Below are positions 1-10,433 of a DNA stretch of 64,000 nucleotides, one piece after another (the stretch's first letter is position 1; each line of letters opens with the position of its first letter). Under the pieces are notes generated by a model. It had not been told where the DNA came from and did no database searches. It was given only the letters and a program-made list of their open reading frames with translations. A program made the translations under genes and the position numbers. The DNA is taken from contig OW028584.1 in NCBI GenBank assembly GCA_932294295.1, positions 20,243,638 through 20,307,637 of the forward strand. Reading direction: 5' to 3'. Source of the stretch: Alitta virens. Its lineage: Eukaryota; Annelida; Polychaeta; Phyllodocida; Nereididae.

Positions 1-2470
1 TACATGATATATCCAGTTAAAATTATGTTTGAACAAATACTGTTGGAAAATATTCACAAAAACACTCATTTGAAAACACTTTCAACTGAGATCAGACAGA
101 GAAAGTGCTTCATCAATTCAATATAAAAATACCTTTCGGGCACATACGATAACTCGTGTTTAAATTATTATCAAAAACAAGTAGAATACTGTCTCAATGA
201 TCGCCATTAATAACGCTATTTCGTAAATAATTAATCGTGTAACTTACCTAATATAAGTAAGAGTAAAATCCAAATATAGAGTCCATAAAAAACTCCCATT
301 ACAAAATAAATAGTGCTCGATTTTAGTTCATCCTGAAAACATATTTCTAACTATTAATCCTCGTGTTAGTGTTCATGTTGTAGATTTACCATGGAAACTG
401 GAATAGCGGCACTTTCAGACAATAGTGACTCGTTTTGACGCATTTATGAGGTCATAAAAGTTTAGACTGTCAGTCATTGTTCAAAATATGCAAATTAGCA
501 TGGAATCAAAAGGTCAAATTTACATGAGAACTACCTGAATTTGACTTATCCAGCCCCCAAGTTTTGTCTATTTTATTTTCAATTTTTTCGTGATTATACA
601 TTTAAAATATTTCAACAGATGGTTGGAAATTCGTGATATTATTTAAAGTTTACCATTCACGAAATGTAAACATAGAAATCCACGTTCGTCAGCACAGTTA
701 AAGCCCTAAGGCTGGTTTGCACATTAACCGCCAGAGGGCGATGCCTCCATCCGTTATTTATGCTAATTAGGGACATTTTTAACAGCAAACAGATCACTGC
801 TTTAGTACAGTCATAAAGATAATAATTAGATCTATAGCACTGATAGATTTTAATACAAACATTTTATTGCTTTTTTTTTTGTGAAACTTAAAGTCAGCGA
901 AAAGTTAGTTTCATAGAGTTGACACACTCATGCTATCTCTCGACTTAAGTTCTGAAAATTCACCCTGAATAGAAATTTCATGACTGATGATTGTTAGACA
1001 TGGGACACTTGATGCAGAAATTGATAGGCATTTATTAGGTACGTGTCCATGTGAGCTCTTACTGGGCTGGTTTTTTCTTAAATACACCGTGCACATGTAT
1101 TGATCTTAGGATTTGCAAACTTACAAAAACCTGACAATAAAAATTACGGAAACAACAAGGTAATTTTCAGTCAGTCAGCAAGTCAGTCAGCATGTCAATC
1201 AACCAGTCAGCAAGTCAGTCAATCAGTCAGAGTCCTGGGTGACTCTCACATAATTGGAGCAAATCTCCATGCACATACAAATGTATCTAGCTATCTGAAC
1301 AACTCACCAGAGATCGCACACAACTCACCCAGCCACTTTTGACCTGGGCTCCTCGATTCAAACTTGCTCAATATTGTACAAGGAATACAAAGCCGCCGAA
1401 ATTAGGATATTATATGCTCTCTTCAAAGCAAAAAGTACATTGTTTAAGTGAAAGAGATGGTTTACATTTCACTCAATTACCTGTTATGCAAATTGCGGCA
1501 AATAAAATACATTTGTTATTGTTACAGTTTATTGACCTTAAGTTATTCATTTCAGGAAGATATAATAATTTGTTTATACTTAGAAAATACCTATTCTGCC
1601 ACCTAAAATGTACCGTACAATATAGCCGTGCAATATAGGAAAATATTGCATGGCTCTCACCCAATCAGAAGTTAGGATTTCTACTAGCCATATAATATAG
1701 GACTATGTTGTTCGGCCAGTAATACGTTGCGTGTGCGTAGCGATAACGTAAATATAGTCCATGTGAGTTTTGGTAGACTGCGAGCTAACATTCCCAAATT
1801 AATTAGGCAATCTACTTGTAGACAGGTATAGCTAGAGAAAGGGTAGGTACATTAGTACAAAATGTAAACGAACCCCTATTAAAAATGGTCAGTTGAAGTG
1901 ACCATTATATAGTGTAATTGTTGCTACACAAGGAGAAATATCGTGACTAATGAAAGAAAATTTTGAATATATTCAAAATATTTTGATGATACTGGTTCTC
2001 ACATTTGTTGGATGTTTAAAAGCAATATGTACCGAAACCAACAAATAAAAGAAAGATGAAACAGTCAGCATGGGAAAATAAAAGAAAAACTCACAGAAAA
2101 ACAGTAGTTAAAAACTTCGTTACATCATTAGCCTTGTTTACATTGTGTTCCGAAACCTCATTAGTAATTCTAGATGGAAGGATCGAAGCCAATAATATCT
2201 TGACATGCAAATGATACCTGAATAGGGATGGTCCAAAGATATCCCCTTGGGATACTCCGAGGAACATGCCAAGAAAGGGAGTTGCTCATTCAAGTTTTAT
2301 AGAGAAAAATATCACGGGTACCACGAGGAAGAGGGGTAAGACACGGAGAGATACACGCAAAATTAAGGTCATCGGTATCACAGGATGGTTCATGCATAGT
2401 GTCGGACTACTGATTAAAATTAGAAAAGCGCAACCCTCTGAGAAATCACTTGCCACTAACGATTAATTGT
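1..2470. other. Upstream spacer with no gene seen
   Basis: AT-rich spacer without an exon I can support. Positions 1160-1235 hold a degenerate tetranucleotide run built on CAGT. Positions about 1250-1830 belong to a dispersed repeat whose relative is at about 38190-38500: both contain a block on an Asp/His-free motif 'gaacaactcaccaga', then 'gatattatatgctctc', then a conserved stretch ending near 'ctacttgt'. Short open frames here have no recognisable protein features. Confidence 0.6.
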
Positions 2471-2477
2471 GAAATGA

Positions 2478-2660
2478 GGGGTGGGAGGTGGATAAGGGCT
2501 TGAGTCCTATATCTGTGCACCTGATGGGCTAATTAGGACAGGCAGGGACCATGGCAATGAGATAATGGATGAAACAGCCATCCAACTCAGGCTCGACCGG
2601 GAATTGAAACGAGGACCGTGCAGTTGGAAGCCCAGAGTGCTACCACTGAGATAGGCCGCC
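2478..2660 (-). repeat. Old tRNA-derived SINE (family 1)
   Basis: Degenerate copy of the main SINE family of the window. Reading the minus strand, a tRNA-like head with A and B box remnants is followed by a ~110-nt body and a 3' tail rich in short G/T-type repeats on the plus strand. Many mismatches (for example in the B box region near 2600) suggest an older insertion than the others. No clear target-site duplication seen. Confidence 0.75.
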
Positions 2661-2682
2661 GATCCTTGTAAAATGAGAGACG

Positions 2683-2702
2683 GGGGGGGGGGGGGGGGGG
2701 GG
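2683..2702. repeat. Homopolymer G run
   Basis: About 20 consecutive G on the plus strand right after the SINE. Similar G or C runs occur near 14750, 14863, 18700, 18805, 41480, 44286, 48390, 48655, 56000 and 58710, an unusually high number for 64 kb. Confidence 0.9.
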
Positions 2703-2963
2703 ATCTTGCAAATCTACCAATGTAAGGGATCAGTGTGGGATGTTTCATTTCTAAGTCTATCGTTTCTGCATTAATTAAAATCATTTTGCTCCCCCATATT
2801 CCAAGGTCCTCTGAAGTTGCTTATGAGCTAAATCTTGGCTAGACGTCTTTGGTATGTTTATTTTTATTGTTTAAAGTCACTCTTCCCAAATTCTTAATGA
2901 CATGCCGCTTTAGGGAAGAGTACAGTTACAAATTTATTAAATGTAATGTGGAAGAAAATGTAA

Positions 2964-3275
2964 TCAAAGGAAATTTGTGTAAATTGAGAAGATTATGACA
3001 TAATTTATATTTGTAGATTTAAGTTTTGCATCTAATTTATCTGTATACCGGATAGATTTTAGAATGCCATTTGTCATCCATTGGCATTTGTTATGTTTGT
3101 ATTTATTGTATTTAACTGTTTTTGCTTTGAGAAGTGTTACTAGAAGATTGTTAAATTCATTATAAAAGTCATTTATATTTTTATTGTCATGGCATATTTC
3201 ATTGAATTTGGAATGTGATGTTAAAATGTAACATGTATCATCATTACAATTTGGCCCAAGTATATAGCTAGTCAT
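2964..3275 (-). pseudogene. LINE ORF2 remnant (endonuclease-RT linker)
   Basis: A 103-residue minus-strand frame contains a segment of the form W-M-T-x-G-I-L-K-S-I-R-x-x-D-K-L, which resembles the linker between the AP-type endonuclease and reverse transcriptase of CR1/L2-like non-LTR retrotransposons, where the pattern is usually W-I-T-x-G-L/I-x-x-S-I-x-x-K-x-x-L. No catalytic motif of either flanking domain is present, so it is a short dead fragment. Identification rests on motif recall only. Confidence 0.45.
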
Positions 3276-3429
3276 GTGAGATGGCTATCCATCAGAATAG
3301 CATCAGCAAATTTAAAACAATTATATATCCCAGTGTCATCTCACAATTAAAACTAACTCCAAGGAAGCCCTGAAGTGGTCTAATTTTGTAAGCAAAGCCT
3401 TGGTTTATTGGTCAACGGTTATGAAAGCA

Positions 3430-4455
3430 AGGATTTTAACCATGAGGTCATAGACCACATCATATACTCTTTAAGTTCTCGCCTATATATAAGACTGTTT
3501 CTCCCTATGCTGTTTCTTACTTTCTTGGTGTAGATTTCTTGCTTTATGCCTTTCTTACTATTCATTAACCTTATGTTAGGGCCACACCTTAATCAACATC
3601 AGGATGTTAACCATGAGGTCATAGACCATCCGTAAACTCTTTAAATTCTCGCCTATATAAGACTGTTTTTTCCTATGCTGTTTCTTACTTTCTTGGTGTA
3701 GATTTCTTGCTTTATGTCTTTCTTATTATTCATTAACCTTATGTTAGGGCCACACCTTCTTAATCAACATCAGGATGTTAACCATGAGGTCATAGACCAT
3801 CCGTACACTCTTTAAATTCTCGCCTATATAAGACTGTTTCTCCCTATGCTGTTTCTTACTTTCTTGGTGTAGATTTCTTGCTTTATGCCTTTCTTATTAT
3901 TCATTAACCTTATGTTAGGGCCACACCTTCTTAATCAACATCAGGATGTTAATCATGAGGTCATAGACCACACCGTATACTCTTTAAATTCTCGCCTATA
4001 TAAGACTGTTTCTCCCTATGCTGTTTCTTACTTTCTTGGTGTAGATTTCTTGCTTTATGCCTTTCTTACTATTCATTAACCTTATGTTAGGGCCACACCT
4101 TAATCAACATCAGGATGTTAACCATGAGGTCATAGACCATCCGTAAACTCTTTAAATTTTCGCCTATATAAGACTGTTTCTCCCTATGCTGTTTCTTACT
4201 TTCTTGGTGTAGATTTCTTGCTTTATGCCTTTCTTATTATTCATTAACCTTATGTTAGGGCCACACCTTCTTAATCAACATCAGGATGTTAACCATGAGG
4301 TCATAGACCATCCGTAAACTCTTTAAATTCTTGCCTATATAAGACTGTGTTTTCCTATGCTGTCTCTTACTTTCTTGGTGTAGATTTCTTGCTTTATGCC
4401 TTTTTATTATTCATTAACCTTATGTTAGGGCCACACCTTCTTAATCAACATCAGA
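3430..4455. repeat. Tandem array, about 171-bp unit, six copies
   Basis: Units begin with 'aggatgttaaccatgagg' at 3601, 3772, 3943, 4112 and 4283 (spacings 171, 171, 169, 171), with an earlier diverged start near 3430 and a final break near 4453. Copies differ by a few bases and small indels. Each unit carries a TATA-like 'cgcctatataagactg'. No flanking gene. The open frame at 3885-4079 is just one repeat read through. Confidence 0.95.
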
Positions 4456-4459
4456 GCAA

Positions 4460-5200
4460 CTTGGAATTTCTTTGAGAGGTTGCCAACAAGAATTGAATAG
4501 GGAACTATGGGCAGGAATTGTCTATAGCAGAAACTGATTGAATAGCATGACTAACAACTGTAGTCCTAGTTGCAACAACAGCCAAAACATCAGATGCATC
4601 TCACAGAGTTTGTGAACTCATTGTAAACTCATGGTGGCTGAAAGTTGGGCTCTTTGCAAGGTGGGCGAATTTGATAAATTTATAACTGAAGTAATAGTTT
4701 TATTTATTTCCTATGTGTTCAGTACTCAGTGGTAACATTAATTTAAGGTTCAAATTGTGAAGATCATGCATGTTTAGTTAAATTTTGTTGAGAATTCTTA
4801 CACAGCAAATGGCAATGTTATCCTTCTATAATAATTTATTTCATGGATAGATAGATCAATTGGAATGTGCAGCCCTCAAAGGCAAGTTCTTACACTCACG
4901 AGGCTTGATTGATTTCATCAATGCCACTGATCAGAAGTTTGGCTTGTCTGATCATTTGAAAGATGCAGACGTAATGATGAGATGAACAGGCTTGGTGTTC
5001 GTATTAAAAATTACCCTGAGCGTGTGGCATTTTACTTTTTTAGCCAAGATGCATGCTAACAATCAAAGACACCATCACATTAACATCCGAAGCAGGAGAC
5101 CCATGCTTGAACAGCTCCACTGGCATGTTCAGTGCATTTATTCAGCTCGAGGATGAGGCAGACATGGTCTGACGATCGAGTGAACACCAAGTATACCCTG
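4460..5200. other. Spacer, nothing recognised
   Basis: No exon, RNA gene or clear repeat boundary. A phrase near 4960 ('gatgcagacgtaatgatgag') recurs in diverged form near 43980 and 44880, so part of this spacer is probably an old dispersed repeat. Confidence 0.4.
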
Positions 5201-5201
5201 A

Positions 5202-5345
5202 CTCGTTCCCATCTCAAGTAAGGAGACGGGTCGGGTCTGTCAATCGGAAGGTGACGTCACAATCTGTGTACGCTAGATATCAACCAATCAGATCACAGAA
5301 TTCGCCAGACCCAACCGAGTGTTTCTTGACTCAGGGAACCAGAGA
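5202..5345. repeat. Palindromic MITE-like repeat with CRE and CCAAT motifs
   Basis: The two halves are imperfect inverted copies: 'cgggtcgggtctgtcaa' near 5227 matches the complement of 'cgccagacccaaccgag' near 5304. Inside lie a perfect palindrome TGACGTCA near 5252, a CCAAT box near 5284 and TGACTCA near 5328. It sits about 530 bp upstream of the dynein light chain start codon. It may be only a MITE; a promoter role is speculative. Confidence 0.45.
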
Positions 5346-5379
5346 GAATAAATCTTTACCTTTTACCTTCAAAGGGGGT

Positions 5380-5760
5380 ACAGGGTAGTTGAAGTTAATG
5401 ACATTTTAACCTATATAATAAGGTCGTTAACGTCTGACTATGGTATGGATTTATAAGTATGTCTAGCAAGTGTACAGGAGAATACTGTGTGTGTGTGATT
5501 GGGGGTTTACGTCCTGTTTTTCTGCACCAGTTGGGCTAATTAGGACAGGCAGAGACCATGGTAATGAGACGAAGGATGAAACAGCCATCCAACTTAGGCT
5601 CGACTGGGAATCGAACCCGGGACCCAGCAGTTGGAAGCCCAGAGCGCTACCTCTGAGCTAGGCCCCCCGCCCTACAGGAGAATACTAGGCGCAGAAAGAT
5701 AACATCATAAGTCTGTACCTATGAATGACTACCCTTTACTTTCAAACAACTTCACCACTA
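5380..5760. repeat. Dispersed repeat (family R5) split by a SINE
   Basis: Shares 'ctgactatggtatgga' and 'ctgtacctatgaatga' blocks with copies at about 34165-34345, 37985-38115 and, inverted, 45845-46075. The SINE at 5487-5672 interrupts this copy. Class unknown; no coding capacity. Confidence 0.6.
5487..5672 (-). repeat. SINE family 1, full length
   Basis: Full-length copy (186 bp) flanked by a perfect 14-bp target-site duplication, TACAGGAGAATACT, at 5473-5486 and 5673-5686. On the minus strand: tRNA-like head with A box (tagctcagaggtagcgc), anticodon-loop-like CTTCCAA and B box (ggttcgattcc), then body and tail. CTTCCAA with a TCC anticodon points to a tRNA-Gly ancestor. Confidence 0.92.
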
Positions 5761-5875
5761 AACTTGACACTTAAAACTGCATAGCTCATGAATTCACCTT
5801 TACATCCAACAGGTAGTGATTCTGTTCAGTTCAACTAATAAAGCAGATGTGTTGCATTTCAGCTGACTTTCCACT

Positions 5876-6949
5876 ATGACTGACGAGGGAGCAACGACCA
5901 TTGGGGGTTTTGAAGACAAGCAGATAGAAAACACTTACAGGGTGGGACCACAGGCACATGAGAAGTTCATTATCAAGTAGGTATCACTGCATTTGATTGG
6001 TTTGTTCTTCCTCATAAATATTTGTGAAAAAAATGTAGGGCTTTATGATCATCACTTTCATTCATGATTTAACATTCAAAGTGAAGTGCATTTCAAATTG
6101 TTCACTCGTGTGGTAGCATTGTTCACCCTTATGGTAAAAGTGTTCACTTGCATGGTGGAGGTGTTTACTTGCATGGTAGAAGTGTTTACCTGAATGGAAG
6201 AAGTGTTCACCTGTATGGAAGAAGTGTTCACCTGTTTGGAAGAAGATTTCACCTGTAAGAAGTGTTCACCTGTTTGGAAGAAGAGTTCACCTGTAAGAAG
6301 TTTTCACCTGTTTGGAAGAAGAGTTCACCTGTAAGAAGTGTTCACCTGTTTGAAGTGTTCACTTGTTTGGAAGAAGAGTTCACCTGTAAGAAGTGTTCAC
6401 CTGTTTGGAAGAAGAGTTCACCTGTAAGAAGTGTTCACCTGTTTGGAAGAAGAGTTCACCTGTATGAAAGAAGTGTTCCCTTACATGGTAGAACTGATAC
6501 ACGTTATTATAAGCCAAAATGTCTGCCTTTTTGCTTTTTTTAGGAGTGCACAACTTTACATGTTATTGTTAATGTAATTAGAAGATCTAACTAGCACTAA
6601 AATTTAGGGATTGCAATGTTAATCTCACTAATTTATCCGTTTCAGAGAAGTAGAAGCCATGATGGCAGCCATTTTGAAACACCATCTTAAGGACTATACT
6701 TACGAAGCAAGCAATGCTGCAGAAATGTCCAAAAACTTAACCAGGCTCATCATGGAAGACCTTAAGGCTTTGCCTTACAAAAGACACAAATTTGTGGTAA
6801 ATGCAATCGTTGGACAACTTGCTAACCAGGGATTGGTATACGCCAGCCGGAGTCTTTGGTTCACGAAAACTGACGCTTGCGCAACAGCAAAGTTTACAAA
6901 ACCACATTTCTTCTGTGTAGCTACAGTTCATGCAACTTATTATGAATAA
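5876..6949 (+). CDS. Tctex1-type dynein light chain (DYNLT2B-like)
   Basis: Two coding exons, 5876-5976 and 6646-6949, join in phase (AA|A) to give 134 residues; an acceptor just before the start (tttcag at 5858-5863) implies a 5' untranslated exon. The C-terminal ~100 residues fit the Tctex1 fold: a helix rich in K/E after E-V-E-A-M-M, then strands around K-F-V-V-N-A-I-V-G-Q, A-S-R-S-L-W and F-F-C-V-A-T-V-H-A-T-Y-Y. Known family members are light chains of cytoplasmic and ciliary dynein, and DYNLT2B acts in dynein-2 (intraflagellar transport). Length is close to the usual 110-145 residues. The paralogue assignment within the family is uncertain. The intron holds a minisatellite. The stop codon TAA (6947-6949) overlaps an AATAAA at 6945-6950. 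Confidence 0.85.
6120..6490. repeat. Intronic minisatellite, ~36-bp unit with GTTCACCTG
   Basis: Imperfect tandem repeats in the dynein light chain intron. The early units are of the form 'tggtagaagtgttcac'; later ones alternate 'gttcacctgtaagaagt' and 'gttcacctgtttggaaga'. Each carries an E-box (CACCTG). The apparent open frame 6262-6543 is a by-product of the repeat, not a gene. Confidence 0.9.
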
Positions 6950-6950
6950 A
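6945..6950 (+). terminator. AATAAA polyadenylation signal overlapping the stop
   Basis: AATAAA shares its first five bases with the last codons of the dynein light chain gene (GAA TAA). A T-rich stretch follows at 6952-6965. If used, the 3' UTR is only a few tens of bases. Confidence 0.5.
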
Positions 6951-6964
6951 CTTTTTATTATATA

Positions 6965-9900
6965 TTAAACATTAAAAAAACTTTGAATCAAGTAACTAAA
7001 CTTTACAGTGAATATGAATGACTGACGTTGAAAAGAATCAAGTATGGAAATAATTATATAAAAAATTTAGTGATCTTTTTATTCCGATGGTATTGACAAT
7101 TCAGACATACTTATCCTTACAAAGGCTCAGCCGTATGCCAGAATATTATGAGCCAGGGAGTGATGAAAATAGCAGCTGATTAATATTCATGAGCTAATCA
7201 CATGATCTGGGTGAAACACATGTTCACATAGGTGGAACAGACTGGCATTTCACAATAATCTAATGATTAAATAATTATGCAAATCGTATATTTCGTGACA
7301 TTGAAGAGACAATTATTAGCTACAATAGCATTATATCACAACTAATACTGGATAAAATCAGAGAAAATGATACATTACTGGAGATAACCTAAGATGGATG
7401 AGTTTATTATTGGGCGATGAATTTCGTTGTTCGAAAAGGGTTTTGGAGTTGTGATGCAGAGAAATATTCTGTGTAAGTGCACAGGAGAACTTAATCGCAA
7501 GGACCCTGACATCTGACAGAAGTAAATTTCTGTGCAAGTAGGTGAAGGCACGAGTAAATTTTCTCAAAGTATTTCGCATAAACAAGCAGTTGCTGTGTTG
7601 ATAACATTGCTGATACTGTACACAAGTGTTATAAAATGCTGTTATGATAGATTATAGATATAGTTCCTACTAATTATTTACAGCCTAGAGTGTGCAATGA
7701 AAGAACGTTGTCACTAACGAATTATTCTATTTTTAGATACAATAATGTGGGCAGCTGAATATAAAGACTGGTCAATCTAAATTATATCATGTTTTATGCA
7801 ACACCTAAACAGTTTATCACTAATAGATGTAATCTCAACAGTAAAATCTCATTTCATCAAAGAATTTAAATGTTCCATTCACTAATCACAGAACACCGGA
7901 AAAAATGTATTTTTTAGAAAGGATTTTCTTGTTAACTAATAAATAGTGATTAATATATAAAAGTCAATGGCCAAATTCTCATCATTGTTTTGGCTGAGTG
8001 GTCTGTGATTAACGATTAGCCTGTGGGGTTTATTTCTAAGTATTCCTCAGAGATGCAGCATTTTTCCAGCAGAGGGCATCCTGAGCTGGAACACTGCGAA
8101 CATCTCGCAAGTGTTAAGATTATGATGTTTACATTTGAGGCATGAAGTCAAATATATACCGTTTTTGCATCCCTAACTTGCAGGATTCTGCTTTGCAAAA
8201 CTTCAGAACATGACTCAATTTCTGAACTGAAAATATCAAAAACTTTTATGGCTTCAAAGGATTGCCAAACAGTCCTCTATAATGAAATTCTATAATTTAC
8301 CATTCATTTATTTTACCTTAAAGACAACGTAAATGTCAAACCCCATTATTAACATTTATTGGAAAGTAGTGTTGACAATATGTTGACACATGATTTATAA
8401 TAACATGGAAAACTACATCTACAACAACATACAGTTTGGGTGGCTTATAAGAACAACACTTATTTGCTGCAAGAATTATAGCGAAGATTCAAGTTTGTAA
8501 TTTACAGCGCATCACAAAAGTGTTGGTTTTCACAATACCGAATGTTTATTGTTTATTTAATATTAAATACAACATAGTAGATTACATGCACAATATATTT
8601 TTCAAAAAATAAAAATATCTTCCAGTTACATGAATTTAATGCAATCCCACATAATAATAATTCAACGTAATATTGTGAAAAAAAATTGGAGGAACTATAG
8701 ATATACAGACATCTTCAAAGTTGTTCCAACACTTTTTTGATGCCAGAAACACAAACGAACCTTACTGGTAAGATCTTTGATCCAAATTTTGGTCTTTTTA
8801 CTGAGGAGTGGTGTTAAATGTGAGTATACATCAAAATCATATTGGTATAATACAGTTTGTTACAGTTAATCAACTAAAGATCTGATTGTCTTAAGGAAGG
8901 GCTACACTATATTTCATGTTATAACAGTTCTGGGACTGAGTAAAGGGCCCTTAAAATCGGAATATAATATAATCAGGCAGTGAAATAAGGCGCTGAAAGC
9001 CGGAGTATATTTATATGCTGCCAACATTGTTGGAGATTCAGTTTTTTGCTGTGTTGTGAAACGCTTTTTACAATATCCGCTAGGGGCGCTATGAGTGTAC
9101 CGTGTTGCCCTCTTGTGTTTAAAATCACAGCGTCATGCATTGTTCGCTGGCCCGCTGATGCAGTACACAGGTAGGGGCTGCCATTTACCAGGAGGGATTC
9201 CTCCCGGTAGCATGCGTGCGCATCCTAGGCTTTAACATTGAAAATGCGTGGACCGGAACGTGTTCCCCAGTCTAAAAATAGCACAGCCTCAGAAAATTCA
9301 GTTCTTGGCCAATCAGCCATTCGGAATAGGTAGAGGCAACCTGCCTATCACGTTTACGCTTAAGCATGTCCCAGCCAAACAGCAATGGTACGTCAGTGTT
9401 GGAAGTTTTAGTACAACTTGCTCAGTGTATGGCAACTTTTATTTTTATTTTAAACTAAGATAAAGTGTGTTGCGCTGCAAAACGGCAATTTTTCGGCAAA
9501 CAACAAATTTGCAGCATGTAAGATCACATGACCACAAAAATTATTGCCTAACAAACATTCAACTTTAATACACCAGTTAATTGCAGGGTTCCACACAATG
9601 TAGGTTCTTTCAATTTTGATTTTCCTGGGTTTATGACCAATTAAAAATAATCTTTTTTTACAGCAAATCAATTCTGAAAAATGAAAAACCAACTTACTTT
9701 ATATATAGGCATACTTATAAAAAAGAGATCATAATATTACTCGACATTTTGGCAACAAATTGAATTTAAGCAATATTAAGGGAAATGGTACTTATACAAC
9801 ATCCAACATATTTACTTAATATTTCTCATTTTACATCCATAATTAAAAAACAGAAATATTATAACAATATCACAACAATCATCGCAAGTCAAAAAGAGGC

Positions 9901-10430
9901 CAAATTATTGTTTATGAAAATGAAACAAAGCATATCACATGCTATAAATATAATAAATATAATAAATGAAATTTGAGAAATGAATAATAAAATGATAAAC
10001 CATAATCATATCAAAATGAACTAGTCAGTTCATAACAAATATCCGAGTTTCTGAACTCACATCTACTGGTACTCAACACATAATATTTACCTTAAGAAAT
10101 TTACTGCAGCAAGACTTAATGCAAATAATGTATATAAGAATGACACTTAATACCTTAATGCCACACAATAAATGTAAAGCAAAAATTCATAGAACTATAT
10201 GCAATTTCACATATATGAAAGCTTAAAATAACTGATGCCAATACAAATCAATATCAAACAAAATTTCAAAATGCACATTTCAAATTTTTCATGACTTGAT
10301 ATAAATGTCGACATTCAATTTTAACAAAATGCCTTTACAGTATAAAGCAATCAAAGCATAGAAATCAACGTTAAGACCAAATCTGGTCGAAGTTTAAGTT
10401 CACAGTACATGCTTCATTGTTTTTTCTTCA
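6965..10430. other. Spacer; no gene recognised
   Basis: AT-rich with no supportable exon. A locally GC- and CpG-richer patch lies at about 9040-9260. CTCF-core-like words occur at 8074-8088 (ccagcagagggcat) and 9079-9094 (cgctaggggcgctatg); a similar word is at 732-745. These are pattern matches only. Confidence 0.4.
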
Positions 10431-10433
10431 TTC

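Noticed and set aside
3430..4455. CRISPR-like array
   Set aside because: Units are contiguous ~171-bp repeats with no unique spacers, in animal nuclear DNA.
6262..6543. Open frame with repeated C-K-K/S-P-V units
   Set aside because: Produced by the intronic minisatellite; no start context or domain.
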